From positions 1 through 22,059 of the forward strand of contig UQHR01000036.1 in assembly GCA_900540905.1 (NCBI GenBank): 22,059 nucleotides of DNA, in the 5' to 3' direction. Source of the stretch: an uncultured Collinsella sp. Its GTDB lineage: Bacteria > Actinomycetota > Coriobacteriia > Coriobacteriales > Coriobacteriaceae. The notes beneath the pieces are model-generated. The model made no database searches. It was not told the origin of the DNA and was given only the letters and a program-made list of their open reading frames with translations. Of this stretch, positions 1-6,877 are shown piece after piece; position 1 is the first letter of the stretch; the number at the start of each line of letters is the position of its first letter. The position numbers and the translations under genes are program-made.

Positions 1-54
1 CAAGGTGACGTGAAAGAGGAGGGCATTGACCTTTTGGTCATGCCCGACGATTGA
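1..54 (+). CDS. C-terminal end of an unidentified gene (partial)
   Basis: The window opens inside a reading frame that ends at a TGA at 52-54. The 17 visible residues end in GIDLLVMPDD. Too little is present to name a family. If real, the gene runs in from the left and converges on the desulfidase-type gene that follows. Bases 22-43 of the same stretch can fold into a short imperfect hairpin (GGCATTGACC against GGTCATGCC), so chance openness of the frame cannot be excluded. Confidence 0.35.
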   Translation, partial: QGDVKEEGIDLLVMPDD

Positions 55-94
55 AAGGCAGATTGCCGCCTAGGGGCGTTTGCAGCGTCGAGCC

Positions 95-122
95 GTTACG
101 CGGTTTGGTAAAACCGCGTAAC
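95..122. terminator. Perfect 12-bp hairpin between convergent gene ends
   Basis: Bases 95-106 (GTTACGCGGTTT) pair perfectly with 111-122 around a GGTA loop. The right arm touches the stop codon of the minus-strand gene that ends at 122. Neither strand has a long U tract after the stem, so this would be a bidirectional terminator without a U tract or a 3'-end stabilising hairpin. Its position between two converging genes supports a 3'-end role. Confidence 0.55.
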
Positions 123-1441
123 TAACAAACCTGGGTTTTTCCGATCATAATGTTGAGGATCTCGACGTCGGTGTCCTTCATACCCACACGACCCACATAG
201 CCCATGCTGGCGATCGTCTGCTCGACGGTATCCTGAATCAGGCCCTCGCCGGCACGGAAGCCACGGCCCTGCATAGCCATATCGTGGCCCAGAATCGCAG
301 CGTCCACGGCTGCCGAAATCTTAGCCGCGCAACTCGCCTTGGCGCCATCGCACACGATGCCGCCCACGTTGCCGAGCGTGTTCGAGACCGTCGCGCCAAT
401 CTGCTCACGCGTGCCACCGCACAGCCAGGTAATCGCGGCACCGGCACCGCATGCGGCGCAAATAGCACCGCAAAACGCCGAGAGCGCACCAATATAGCTC
501 TTGATATGCACGGCGATCAGATCGGACAGCATCACGGCGCGAACCAGGCGATCATGGTCGCAGCGCAAATACTCGGCATACTCCATAACAGGCAGCGCGC
601 AGGTAATGCCCTGATTGCCCGAGCCGCACACGATGGCGACCGGCAGCGCGCAGCCGTTCATGCGGGCGTCGGACCCGGCGGCTGCACGGGCACGGGCACG
701 GCAGGCGACGTCATCGGCACGAGCACCCAGCAGCGTACGGCCCACCTCGGCGCCCCAAGCGTGCGCGAGGCCCTCGGCACTGATCGCACCGTTCAGCTCA
801 ATCTGACGCTCAACGGCAGCGCGGGCGTCCTCAATGTCGCCGTCCTCGATAAAGTCAATGATGGACTCAATCGACATGGGCGTGTCGGCGCTATCTGCCG
901 CACGCTCGGCCACGACGCGCTCGGCGCAGGCGGCACACTCCCCCGCCGACTTGCCGCATACCGGAATACCGTCGAGCGTATGGCACGTGACATTGGTGTG
1001 GTGGTCGGTAATCTCGACGACCGCGGTATGGCCCCCGGCCGTGGCAGTCACCTTGATGTAGAGGTTGGGCACACCCTCGACAAGCGACACATCACAGTAA
1101 CCGGCATCGGCGAGGAGCTCGGCCACGCGAGCACGATCTTCGTCGTTAACGCTCTCGAGCACCTCGAGCGCGCTCTTGGCGTCACCGCCCACGGCACCCA
1201 GCACGGCCGCCGCCTCAATACCATGCATGCCGCCCGAGTTGGGCACGGTCACGCTCTTGACGTTCTTGATGATATTGCCCGAGCAGGCAACATCCATATG
1301 ATCGGGTTCGCAACCGAGCGTCTGGCTCGCCAGCGCCGCTGCATAGGCAACGGCAATGGGCTCGGTGCAGCCGAGTGCACAGACAAGTTCGCGGTTCAAA
1401 ACATCGCAAAACGCGGCATCACGGATGGAATCGGTAGGCAT
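122..1441 (-). CDS. Iron-sulfur L-cysteine desulfidase / L-serine dehydratase alpha-type protein (UPF0597, CyuA/YhaM-CdsB family)
   Basis: This is a 439-residue protein, the usual length for the family. Members break down L-cysteine to pyruvate, ammonia and sulfide, and some act on serine, using an oxygen-sensitive [4Fe-4S] cluster in the cytoplasm. The N-terminal CALGCTEPIA places a cysteine at residue 25, the position I recall as catalytic in the Methanocaldococcus enzyme. Cys324, Cys364 and Cys371 have the same 40- and 7-residue spacing as the three cluster ligands I recall for that protein. The glycine-rich VCGSGNQGI near residue 272 is also typical. The start at 1441 is preceded by AGGAGAT at good spacing. 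The gene is divergent from rpiB and appears monocistronic. Cysteine versus serine specificity cannot be read from the sequence. A strong Shine-Dalgarno sequence and possible short ORF lie just upstream. Confidence 0.9.
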   Translation of the reverse strand: MPTDSIRDAAFCDVLNRELVCALGCTEPIAVAYAAALASQTLGCEPDHMDVACSGNIIKNVKSVTVPNSGGMHGIEAAAVLGAVGGDAKSALEVLESVNDEDRARVAELLADAGYCDVSLVEGVPNLYIKVTATAGGHTAVVEITDHHTNVTCHTLDGIPVCGKSAGECAACAERVVAERAADSADTPMSIESIIDFIEDGDIEDARAAVERQIELNGAISAEGLAHAWGAEVGRTLLGARADDVACRARARAAAGSDARMNGCALPVAIVCGSGNQGITCALPVMEYAEYLRCDHDRLVRAVMLSDLIAVHIKSYIGALSAFCGAICAACGAGAAITWLCGGTREQIGATVSNTLGNVGGIVCDGAKASCAAKISAAVDAAILGHDMAMQGRGFRAGEGLIQDTVEQTIASMGYVGRVGMKDTDVEILNIMIGKTQVC

Positions 1442-1478
1442 AGGTATCTCCTGCTTGCATAACGGGCTGGGCTCTCAA
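1419..1478 (-). CDS. Possible 19-residue upstream ORF overlapping the desulfidase-type gene start
   Basis: On the minus strand a very strong ribosome-binding site (AAAGGAGG, 1494-1487) lies 8 bases before a TTG codon at 1478-1476. That frame runs 19 codons to a TGA at 1421-1419, overlapping the start of the next gene by 23 bases in another frame. The downstream gene cannot use this site as its own, because its frame has a TGA in between. The peptide (begins LRAQPVMQAG, ends YRFHP) resembles nothing I know and has no cysteine. It may serve translational coupling or leader control, or be chance. Confidence 0.3.
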   Translation of the reverse strand: MRAQPVMQAGDTYAYRFHP

Positions 1479-1495
1479 AAAAGTTACCTCCTTTA

Positions 1496-1515
1496 TTTGA
1501 TAACAATGCATCAAA
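1496..1515. promoter_or_regulatory. 20-bp dyad, possible operator upstream of the desulfidase-type gene
   Basis: TTTGAT at 1496-1501 and ATCAAA at 1510-1515 are perfect inverted half-sites separated by 8 bases, just upstream of the strong ribosome-binding site. The half-sites resemble those of the CRP/FNR class, but the 8-base spacing does not fit the usual FNR box (4 bases). A 6-bp hairpin with a short U run on the minus strand (1611-1629) lies further upstream. Regulatory function is a guess. Confidence 0.2.
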
Positions 1516-1710
1516 AACCGCAACCATGGTTCCGGCGGACGGCGCTCGAGCACAAATTGGTGGCATTATTCATGAGAAGCCGGTCTTGTTGCATGCTAAA
1601 GCGTTTGACCAAAAAACGCCCGAGCGTTTACACAAAAGTCGCGCTATCATGCAGTCGAACGCGGTAAAACCTTTAGCAATTCCGCCGCACGGACCAGAGA
1701 GGAACCACTC

Positions 1711-2178
1711 ATGAAGATTGGTATCGGCAACGACCATGCCGCCGTCGAGCTCAAGAACATCATTTCCGAGCACCTGAAGGAGCGCGGCTGTGAGGTCGTG
1801 AACTTTGGAACCGACACCTCCGAGAGCTTTGATTACCCCATCGCCGGCTACAAGGTGGGCAAGGCCGTTGCCAACGGTGACGTCGACCTGGGTATCCTGA
1901 TCTGCGGCACCGGCGTCGGGATCAGCCTGGCCGCCAACAAGGTCGAGGGCGTTCGCGCCGTCGTGTGCTCCGAGCCCTTCAGCGCCAAGCTCTCGCGCAT
2001 GCACAACAACACCAATGTGCTCGCCTTTGGCGCCCGCGTCGTGGGATCTGAACTCGCCAAGATGATTGTCGACGAGTGGCTCGACGCCGAGTTCGAGGGT
2101 GGTCGCCACGAGCGTCGCGTCAATCTCCTCAACGAGATCGACCACACGCGTGGCCTCAAGGTCGTCGACGAAGCCTAA
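1711..2178 (+). CDS. rpiB: Ribose-5-phosphate isomerase B
   Basis: This 155-residue protein belongs to the RpiB/LacAB sugar isomerase family and interconverts ribose 5-phosphate and ribulose 5-phosphate in the pentose phosphate pathway. The N-terminus (MKIGIGNDHAA) carries the Asp-His substrate-binding pair at 8-9. The catalytic cysteine is Cys65 in ILICGTGVGIS, and SRMHNNTN (His98) matches the family's phosphate/ring-opening region. GAGAGGAA lies upstream of the ATG at suitable spacing. The gene is divergent from the desulfidase-type gene and is followed by a clear terminator. I see no lactose/galactose operon that would suggest LacA or LacB instead. Confidence 0.95.
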   Translation: MKIGIGNDHAAVELKNIISEHLKERGCEVVNFGTDTSESFDYPIAGYKVGKAVANGDVDLGILICGTGVGISLAANKVEGVRAVVCSEPFSAKLSRMHNNTNVLAFGARVVGSELAKMIVDEWLDAEFEGGRHERRVNLLNEIDHTRGLKVVDEA

Positions 2179-2205
2179 AGACTTACAAAGCCATACGCTA
2201 ACGCC

Positions 2206-2244
2206 AGCCCCCGCCCGAAAGAAACGTCCGGACGGGGGCTCTTT
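2206..2244 (+). terminator. Intrinsic terminator of rpiB
   Basis: AGCCCCCGCCCG pairs with CGGACGGGGGCT across a short loop with one internal mismatch, and a CTTT run follows on the plus strand. It begins about 28 bases after the rpiB stop codon. Confidence 0.8.
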
Positions 2245-2280
2245 AGTAGATTTGTGGGCATTTAACAAAAGTCTACTGAA

Positions 2281-2315
2281 ATAAAAAGAGCGCCGCGGAT
2301 GGAATTCCGCGGCGC
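2281..2315 (-). terminator. Intrinsic terminator of ndk
   Basis: A perfect 10-bp stem (2290-2299 with 2306-2315, GCGCCGCGGA type) with a 6-base loop is followed on the minus strand by CTTTTTAT. It lies about 40 bases beyond the ndk stop codon and back to back with the rpiB terminator. Confidence 0.85.
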
Positions 2316-2355
2316 CCAAGCCACACGCTAACAGCTTTAAGGAGTCAAAGCTGAT

Positions 2356-2760
2356 TTAGCCAAAGAAGCGCGTGATCTCGATCTCGGCGTTCTCCAGGCA
2401 GTCGGAGCCGTGGATCACGTTGGCGTTAACATCGACAGCGAAGTCGCCGCGAATGGTGCCGGGGGCAGCGTCAAGCGGGTTGGTGGCGCCCATAAGGGTG
2501 CGCATCTTGGAGACAGCGGAGAGACCGGAAACGACCATCTTGACGACCGGACCGCTCGTCATAAAGTCGCAAAGACCGCCAAAGAAGGGCTTGTCGGCCA
2601 GATGGGCGTAGTGCTCCTCGACGGTAGCGCGCTCGAGCGTGGTCATCTCCATGCGCTCGATGACAAGACCGCTGCGCTCAATGCGAGCAACGATCTCGCC
2701 GATCTTACGGTCGCGCACGGCGTCGGGCTTAATCATGATGAAGGTCTTCTCGATAGCCAT
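2356..2760 (-). CDS. ndk: Nucleoside diphosphate kinase
   Basis: This 134-residue cytoplasmic enzyme transfers the gamma-phosphate of ATP to nucleoside diphosphates through a phosphohistidine. The start MAIEKTFIMIKPDAVRD is the family N-terminus. The catalytic histidine is His117 in NVIHGSD, close to the C-terminus as usual. The open frame continues 14 codons upstream of this ATG, but homology and an AAAGG ribosome-binding site support the start at 2760. It is a single-gene unit with its own promoter and terminator. Confidence 0.97.
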   Translation of the reverse strand: MAIEKTFIMIKPDAVRDRKIGEIVARIERSGLVIERMEMTTLERATVEEHYAHLADKPFFGGLCDFMTSGPVVKMVVSGLSAVSKMRTLMGATNPLDAAPGTIRGDFAVDVNANVIHGSDCLENAEIEITRFFG

Positions 2761-2823
2761 AAGGTAGCCTTTCAAGTAGGTTCGCGCGTGCCCAAGTCCC
2801 ATTCCGGCACCCGCCTGGACTGC

Positions 2824-2852
2824 ATCGTAACAGAGTTTTAGCTGCAGTTAAA
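2824..2852 (-). promoter_or_regulatory. Probable ndk promoter
   Basis: On the minus strand TTTAAC (2852-2847) and TACGAT (2829-2824) are separated by 17 bases and lie about 65 bases upstream of the ndk start. The -10 hexamer TACGAT recurs in front of argG and the M18 peptidase gene in this window. Confidence 0.5.
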
Positions 2853-3057
2853 CAAAAAGCTGTTTATTGAAACGCTGCAATTTATTAAAGCGCTCCATAT
2901 GTGTCACTTCTGTTTCGAAGCCCGATTAGAGTACCATCCGACCGCGCATCAACCGCATCGAACCGAGCGGACGGTCGGTTGCCACCCGCGAACGTGCCCC
3001 TTCACAACCTGCCCAAAGGTCCTACAGAAGTTCTCGACAAGCCCCTCCCCCATAGCA
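2853..3057. other. Gene-poor spacer between the argH terminator and the ndk promoter
   Basis: Frames of up to 86 codons are open here on the plus strand, but none has a convincing ribosome-binding site or protein-like composition. CCGACCG and CGGTCGG around 2938-2990 could form a 7-bp long-range stem. A GGTTCGAT string resembles a tRNA T-loop, but no other tRNA arm is present. I see no gene. Confidence 0.4.
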
Positions 3058-3093
3058 ACAAAATACGGGCGCCCGCAACAGCAAACGCCCGTA
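3058..3093 (-). terminator. Intrinsic terminator of argH
   Basis: TACGGGCG (3064-3071) and CGCCCGTA (3086-3093) pair perfectly. On the minus strand the stem is followed by TTTTGTT. It lies about 50 bases past the argH stop. Confidence 0.75.
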
Positions 3094-3143
3094 AAGCCAA
3101 AACGATTTACCAATAAATGGCCAAAACGACTTCAGCCAAACCT

Positions 3144-4574
3144 CTACTTTGCCCCGTGACCCATCTCGACTACCTTGGTCAGCGACCCAAACACGCCCTC
3201 GTCGGCCACGAGCTGCGCCTCGGCACGCTGCAGCTGCACGCCCACGGCGGCAGGGGCGGTACCGCCCTCGGTCGTGCGTGCGGCGACAATCGACGGGATA
3301 TCGAGCGCCTCGGTAATGTCGCGCTCAAAAAGCGGGCTTGCCTCCTGGAACACCTCAAACGGCAGATCCTCAAGATTGCAGCCGCGCTTCTCGCACATCA
3401 GGACCAGATGTCCCACCACGGCATGTGCCTCGCGGAACGGCAGACCACGCTTGGCCAGGTAATCGGCAACATCGGTAGCGGCAAGGTGTCCCACGCCGCA
3501 CTCGCGCGCCATGGCATCCTCGTTGACGGTCCAAGTCGAAATCATTCCGGCCATAACGGACAGGCACTGCATGAGCGTATGGGCGGTATCGAGCGCGCCC
3601 TCCTTGTCCTCCTGCAGGTCCTTGTTATAAGCAAGCGGCAAGCCCTTCATGATCACGAGCAGCTGCACCAGGTTGCCATAGACTCGGCCGCTCTTGCCGC
3701 GAATAAGCTCGGCAAAGTCGGGGTTCTTCTTCTGCGGCATGATGGACGAGCCGGTGGAGTAGGAGTCGGAAAGCGTGATAAAGCCAAATTCGGAGCTCGA
3801 CCACAGCACGATCTCCTCGGAAAGACGCGACAGGTGCATCGCCATAACGGAGCCGGCGTAATGCAGGTCGAGCAGGAAATCACGATCGGAAACAGCATCG
3901 AGTGAGTTAGGAATCACGCCCGCAAAGCCAAGCTCGGCAGCCGTCATCTGGCGATCGAGAGGATAGCTCGTGCCGGCAAGCGCGGCAGCACCCAGCGGAC
4001 AGTTGTCGGCGGCATCAAAGGCGGCCTTCAAGCGTGTAAAGTCGCGCGCGAACATCCAGGAATACGCCAGCAGATGATGCGACAGCAGCACGGGCTGAGC
4101 GTGCTGCATATGCGTGTAACCCGGCAGAATCACCTTGTCGTACTTCTTAGCCGCATCCATCAGCACATGGCGCAGCTCAAGATTGGCCTCCATGAGCTCC
4201 TTGGCAAGCGCCTTGACGCCCAGGCGCGTATCGGTCGCCACTTGGTCGTTGCGCGAACGCCCGGTATGCAAGCGCTTACCGGCCTCACCGATGCGACGCG
4301 TCAGCTCGCTCTCGATGGACATATGGATGTCCTCGTCGTTGATATCGAAGGTAAAGTTGCCGGCATCGATATCCTGTTCGATTCCGTTCAGGCCCTCGGC
4401 GATCGCCTGCTCGTCCTCGGCACTGATGATGCCCTGGGCGGCCAGCATCTTGGCATGTGCCTTAGAGCCGGCGATATCCTGCTTATAGAGATGCTTGTCG
4501 ACCGGCAACGACGCACCAAACTCCTGCGTGACCTCGGCCACGCCCGCCTCAAAACGACCGCCCCAAAGAGCCAT
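3144..4574 (-). CDS. argH: Argininosuccinate lyase
   Basis: This 476-residue protein of the fumarase/aspartase superfamily splits argininosuccinate into arginine and fumarate, the last step of arginine synthesis, as a cytoplasmic homotetramer. The N-terminus MALWGGRFE is diagnostic. Motifs in order are RSRNDQ (106-111), GYTHMQHAQP (152-161, catalytic His region) and the superfamily signature GSSIMPQKKNP (275-285) with its mobile catalytic serine. The frame extends 18 codons upstream, but GAAAGGAGA lies correctly spaced before the ATG at 4574. It shares a strand with argG but is separated from it by a terminator and a small ORF, so it may be transcribed separately. Confidence 0.97.
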   Translation of the reverse strand: MALWGGRFEAGVAEVTQEFGASLPVDKHLYKQDIAGSKAHAKMLAAQGIISAEDEQAIAEGLNGIEQDIDAGNFTFDINDEDIHMSIESELTRRIGEAGKRLHTGRSRNDQVATDTRLGVKALAKELMEANLELRHVLMDAAKKYDKVILPGYTHMQHAQPVLLSHHLLAYSWMFARDFTRLKAAFDAADNCPLGAAALAGTSYPLDRQMTAAELGFAGVIPNSLDAVSDRDFLLDLHYAGSVMAMHLSRLSEEIVLWSSSEFGFITLSDSYSTGSSIMPQKKNPDFAELIRGKSGRVYGNLVQLLVIMKGLPLAYNKDLQEDKEGALDTAHTLMQCLSVMAGMISTWTVNEDAMARECGVGHLAATDVADYLAKRGLPFREAHAVVGHLVLMCEKRGCNLEDLPFEVFQEASPLFERDITEALDIPSIVAARTTEGGTAPAAVGVQLQRAEAQLVADEGVFGSLTKVVEMGHGAK

Positions 4575-4692
4575 GGAACCGTCTCCTTTCTCCAAATACC
4601 AAAACAAGCGCCCAAAGCAATGCGCCATATCGCTAAAGCGATTTTTAAACCGCTAGTTTTGCATATTCCCCACCGTGCGCGAGGCCATATAG

Positions 4693-4863
4693 CTAATTTG
4701 CAAAGAAGTGACGCACCATGCACTTGGCGCCCAACGTCTCCCTCCGGATGTTGCCCTGCGAACCGTCAATCCAAGCCTTCAGGCTCATAGGGACGTCCTC
4801 GACCTTTGCAGCATCGAGCTCGGGCGCGAGGGCAAGTAAAGCATGCACGACAGCATTGAACAT
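4693..4863 (-). CDS. 56-residue small ORF between argG and argH
   Basis: The ATG at 4863 is preceded on the minus strand by GAGGAG at a spacing of about 8 bases, and the frame runs 56 codons to TAG at 4693. The protein begins MFNAVVHALLALAPELDAAK, contains SLKAWIDGSQGNIRRETLGAK and ends MVRHFFAN. It has a short hydrophobic N-terminus, no clear membrane segment and one cysteine. I do not recognise it. GC-type codon choice, a good ribosome-binding site and co-orientation with argG and argH favour a real gene. It begins about 50 bases after the argG terminator hairpin and ends about 120 bases before argH. A TATATAT run just upstream could supply a -10 element. It could also be the remnant of a longer gene. 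Confidence 0.55.
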   Translation of the reverse strand: MFNAVVHALLALAPELDAAKVEDVPMSLKAWIDGSQGNIRRETLGAKCMVRHFFAN

Positions 4864-4913
4864 AATGGATACTCCTCATATATATAGGCGCAGAGCCGCC
4901 AAATTGATAGAAG

Positions 4914-4943
4914 GAGCCCCGCCGGACAACCCCGGCGGGGCTC
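4914..4943 (-). terminator. Strong GC-rich hairpin downstream of argG
   Basis: Bases 4914-4925 pair perfectly with 4932-4943 (GAGCCCCGCCGG type) around a 6-base loop. On the minus strand a weak U-rich stretch (CTTCTATCAATTT) follows. It lies about 150 bases after the argG stop and before the small ORF, so it probably limits readthrough into the small ORF and argH. Confidence 0.65.
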
Positions 4944-5096
4944 GGACTCAGCCGCAGTCGCGGCGTCATATATGCGGGCGGAACGTAGGGGCCACTGATG
5001 TTAAGAAGTGTCAGCGAGCATAACGAAAGGTAGGGACCCCATGCGCCCGTTATGTATCACGCGGATGGGCCGCGCGGACACCAAGGAAAGGAAGAC

Positions 5097-6323
5097 TTAA
5101 GCCTGGGCAGCGGCAGAGCTGGGACCCTGGACCTTGGCCCACGTCTTGAGCGACAGTGTATCGATCTCGATAAAGCCGGCGCTGGCCTTCTCGTCAAACG
5201 TGGTGTCACGGTCGTAGGTAGCCAGACCGTAGTCATAAAGGCTAAACGGGCTCTTGCGGCCGACGACATGGCAGTTGCCCTTAAAGAACTTCAGGCGGAC
5301 GGTGCCGGTCACGAACTTCTGGGTGTCGGCCATAAAGGCGTCGAGCGCGTTCTTGAGCGGGCTGTACCACTGGCCGTTGTACACGGCGGTGGCCCAATCC
5401 TGCTCGAGTTTGATCTTGGTCTTGAGCAGGTCACCCTCGACGCAGATGTCCTCGAGTGCCTTGTGGGCGGTGATGAGCGTCAGGGCGCCGGGAACTTCGT
5501 AGCACTCGCGGCTCTTGAGGCCCACCAGACGATCCTCGACCAGGTCGAGACGGCCAAAGCCGTTGTCGCCGGAAATCTTGTTGAGGGCGATGACGATCTC
5601 GGAGAGCTTCATCTTCTTGCCGTCGACGGCGACGGGCTTGCCCGCCTCAAACTCAATCTCGGTGTAAGTCGGGGTATCGGGCGTGTCCTCGGGATTCTTG
5701 GTCATAACCCAGGCGTCGTCGAGCGGCTCGTTCCAGGGATCCTCCAGGTGGCCGCACTCAATGGCACGACCCCACAGGTTGTCGTCAATGGAATAGGGGT
5801 TATCGTTGGCACCCTCGGGAACCGGCACGTTGTGGGCGTGGGCATAGGCGACCTCGTCGGGACGGCACTTCAGATCCCACTCGCGAACCGGGGCGATGAC
5901 CTTAAGCTCGGGATCGAGGGCCTTGACGGCAGCCTCAAAACGAACCTGGTCGTTACCCTTGCCGGTGCAGCCGTGGGCGACGTAGGTCGCGCCAAACTCG
6001 TGGGCGACCTCGACAAGCTTCTTGGCAAGCAGCGGGCGAGACAGGGCGGAGAGCAGCGGGTACTTGTTCTCGTACATGGAGTTTGCGGCGATGGCCTTAG
6101 TCAGGAACTCATCGGAGAACTCGTCGCGCAGGTCGACCACCTGGCAATCGAGAACGCCCAGGTCAAGCGCCTTCTGCTTCTTGGCGTCCAGGCCGGTCTC
6201 CTCCTGGCCCACGTTGCCGCAGACGCAAACGACATCGAGATTCTTCTCGTCCTGGAGCCACTTGACACATACAGATGTATCAAGACCACCGGAATATGCG
6301 AGAACGACTTTTTCCTTGCTCAT
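5097..6323 (-). CDS. argG: Argininosuccinate synthase
   Basis: This 408-residue protein condenses citrulline and aspartate with ATP to form argininosuccinate. The N-terminal PP-loop AYSGGLDTS (9-17) binds ATP, and the family sequences VAHGCTGKGNDQVRFE and MTKNPEDTPD are also present. The start at 6323 gives the standard N-terminus MSKEKVVLAYSGG and is preceded by AAAGGAAA. A 24-codon arginine-rich leader ORF and alternative hairpins lie between the likely promoter and this gene, suggesting control by arginine supply. I saw no clear ArgR box, though the ArgR consensus of this lineage is not known to me. Confidence 0.97.
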   Translation of the reverse strand: MSKEKVVLAYSGGLDTSVCVKWLQDEKNLDVVCVCGNVGQEETGLDAKKQKALDLGVLDCQVVDLRDEFSDEFLTKAIAANSMYENKYPLLSALSRPLLAKKLVEVAHEFGATYVAHGCTGKGNDQVRFEAAVKALDPELKVIAPVREWDLKCRPDEVAYAHAHNVPVPEGANDNPYSIDDNLWGRAIECGHLEDPWNEPLDDAWVMTKNPEDTPDTPTYTEIEFEAGKPVAVDGKKMKLSEIVIALNKISGDNGFGRLDLVEDRLVGLKSRECYEVPGALTLITAHKALEDICVEGDLLKTKIKLEQDWATAVYNGQWYSPLKNALDAFMADTQKFVTGTVRLKFFKGNCHVVGRKSPFSLYDYGLATYDRDTTFDEKASAGFIEIDTLSLKTWAKVQGPSSAAAQA

Positions 6324-6464
6324 GGCTGTTTCCTTTCGCCCTTGGTAGCTAGTTAGAACATCGGTCAGTTGCAAGTCATTTCAAGGTCATATACCGTGCA
6401 ATATCAGGTTAAATAGCAAAAATCAACACACACATGCCCTAGAAACATGCAGCAATGTCGTGCT

Positions 6465-6521
6465 AAAACCCAACGACCTCAAAATGACTCTGTTGAGGCA
6501 ATTCGCCCCATGCGGACAGAG
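6465..6521 (-). promoter_or_regulatory. Putative transcription attenuator of argG (alternative hairpins)
   Basis: In the minus-strand transcript, hairpin A pairs CTCTGT (6521-6516) with ACAGAG (6493-6488) and encloses GGGGC (6509-6505) with GCCTC (6499-6495). Hairpin B pairs CCTCAA (6498-6493) with TTGAGG (6482-6477) and is followed by TCGTTGGGTTTT. A and B share bases and cannot coexist. A third hairpin, GACGAT (6536-6531) with ATCGTC (6526-6521), folds over the last arginine codons and stop of the leader ORF. A ribosome stalled on those codons would leave A free to form. One that reaches the stop would cover CTCTGT and favour B. The pairings are read from the sequence; the mechanism is inferred, and B is a modest terminator. 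Confidence 0.45.
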
Positions 6522-6528
6522 ACGATTG

Positions 6529-6603
6529 TTATCGTCGTCGGGAAATTGCGCGCTGGCGTCGGATGGCATTGTCTGCAGTAGTGATGATCTTTACGAACTG
6601 CAT
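6529..6603 (-). CDS. Arginine-rich leader peptide upstream of argG
   Basis: This is a 24-codon ORF whose ATG (6603-6601) is preceded by AAAGGAGAGG at ideal spacing. The peptide starts MQFVKIITTADNA and ends IRRQRAISRRR. Six of its last ten codons encode arginine, and the last three are CGA CGA CGA followed by TAA at 6531-6529. CGA is a poorly used arginine codon in most GC-rich bacteria. The stop lies about 205 bases upstream of argG on the same strand. Clustered codons for the pathway's end product next to a stop, followed by alternative hairpins, is the classic arrangement of his, trp and leu leader peptides. Its function as an arginine sensor is inferred from this arrangement. Confidence 0.65.
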   Translation of the reverse strand: MQFVKIITTADNAIRRQRAISRRR

Positions 6604-6642
6604 CTGCCTCTCCTTTCACCTATCGCCGGGCGCAATTCAAAT

Positions 6643-6670
6643 ATCGTAAACGGTACCTTTTCCTCGGTAA
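6643..6670 (-). promoter_or_regulatory. Probable promoter of the argG leader transcript
   Basis: On the minus strand TTACCG (6670-6665) and TACGAT (6648-6643) are separated by 16 bases and would start transcription about 35 bases before the leader ATG. A second candidate -10, TAATAT, lies at 6712-6707. The rest of 6604-6877 is relatively AT-rich and shows no convincing gene. A 152-codon plus-strand frame across it overlaps the HAD gene start and does not look like protein. Confidence 0.45.
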
Positions 6671-6877
6671 GCGGCTCTTTTGCCGTCTCCGTTTTCGATG
6701 GTCGCTATATTACACTAAAGTGCCCGCAGCACAAGCGACAAATTCAAATTTCTGGAAAGTTTTTTCATTACTTTGTGAAGCGTGGTGCAAATACGCTCCG
6801 TTCCTGCGAAAATACGCCTGACTACGAGTTGATGGTTATAACATCTGAAACAATTTCGAAACGGAAGGCTCGCTTTT

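Noticed and set aside
284..1462. 392-codon plus-strand ORF opposite the desulfidase-type gene
   Set aside because: It is antisense to a clear enzyme, has low-complexity Ala/Arg/Gly/His composition and no family motif; such shadows are common in GC-rich DNA.
2930..2995. tRNA-like GGTTCGAT string with flanking CCGC/GCGG
   Set aside because: No acceptor stem, anticodon arm or D arm can be assembled around it.
2899..3159. Plus-strand frames of 71-86 codons between ndk and argH
   Set aside because: Proline/threonine/arginine-rich random-looking sequence without ribosome-binding sites, crossing the argH terminator hairpin.
5052..6356. 434-codon plus-strand ORF opposite argG
   Set aside because: It is antisense to argG, and its Val/Leu/Gly/Asp-rich sequence mirrors argG codon structure; no ribosome-binding site or motif.
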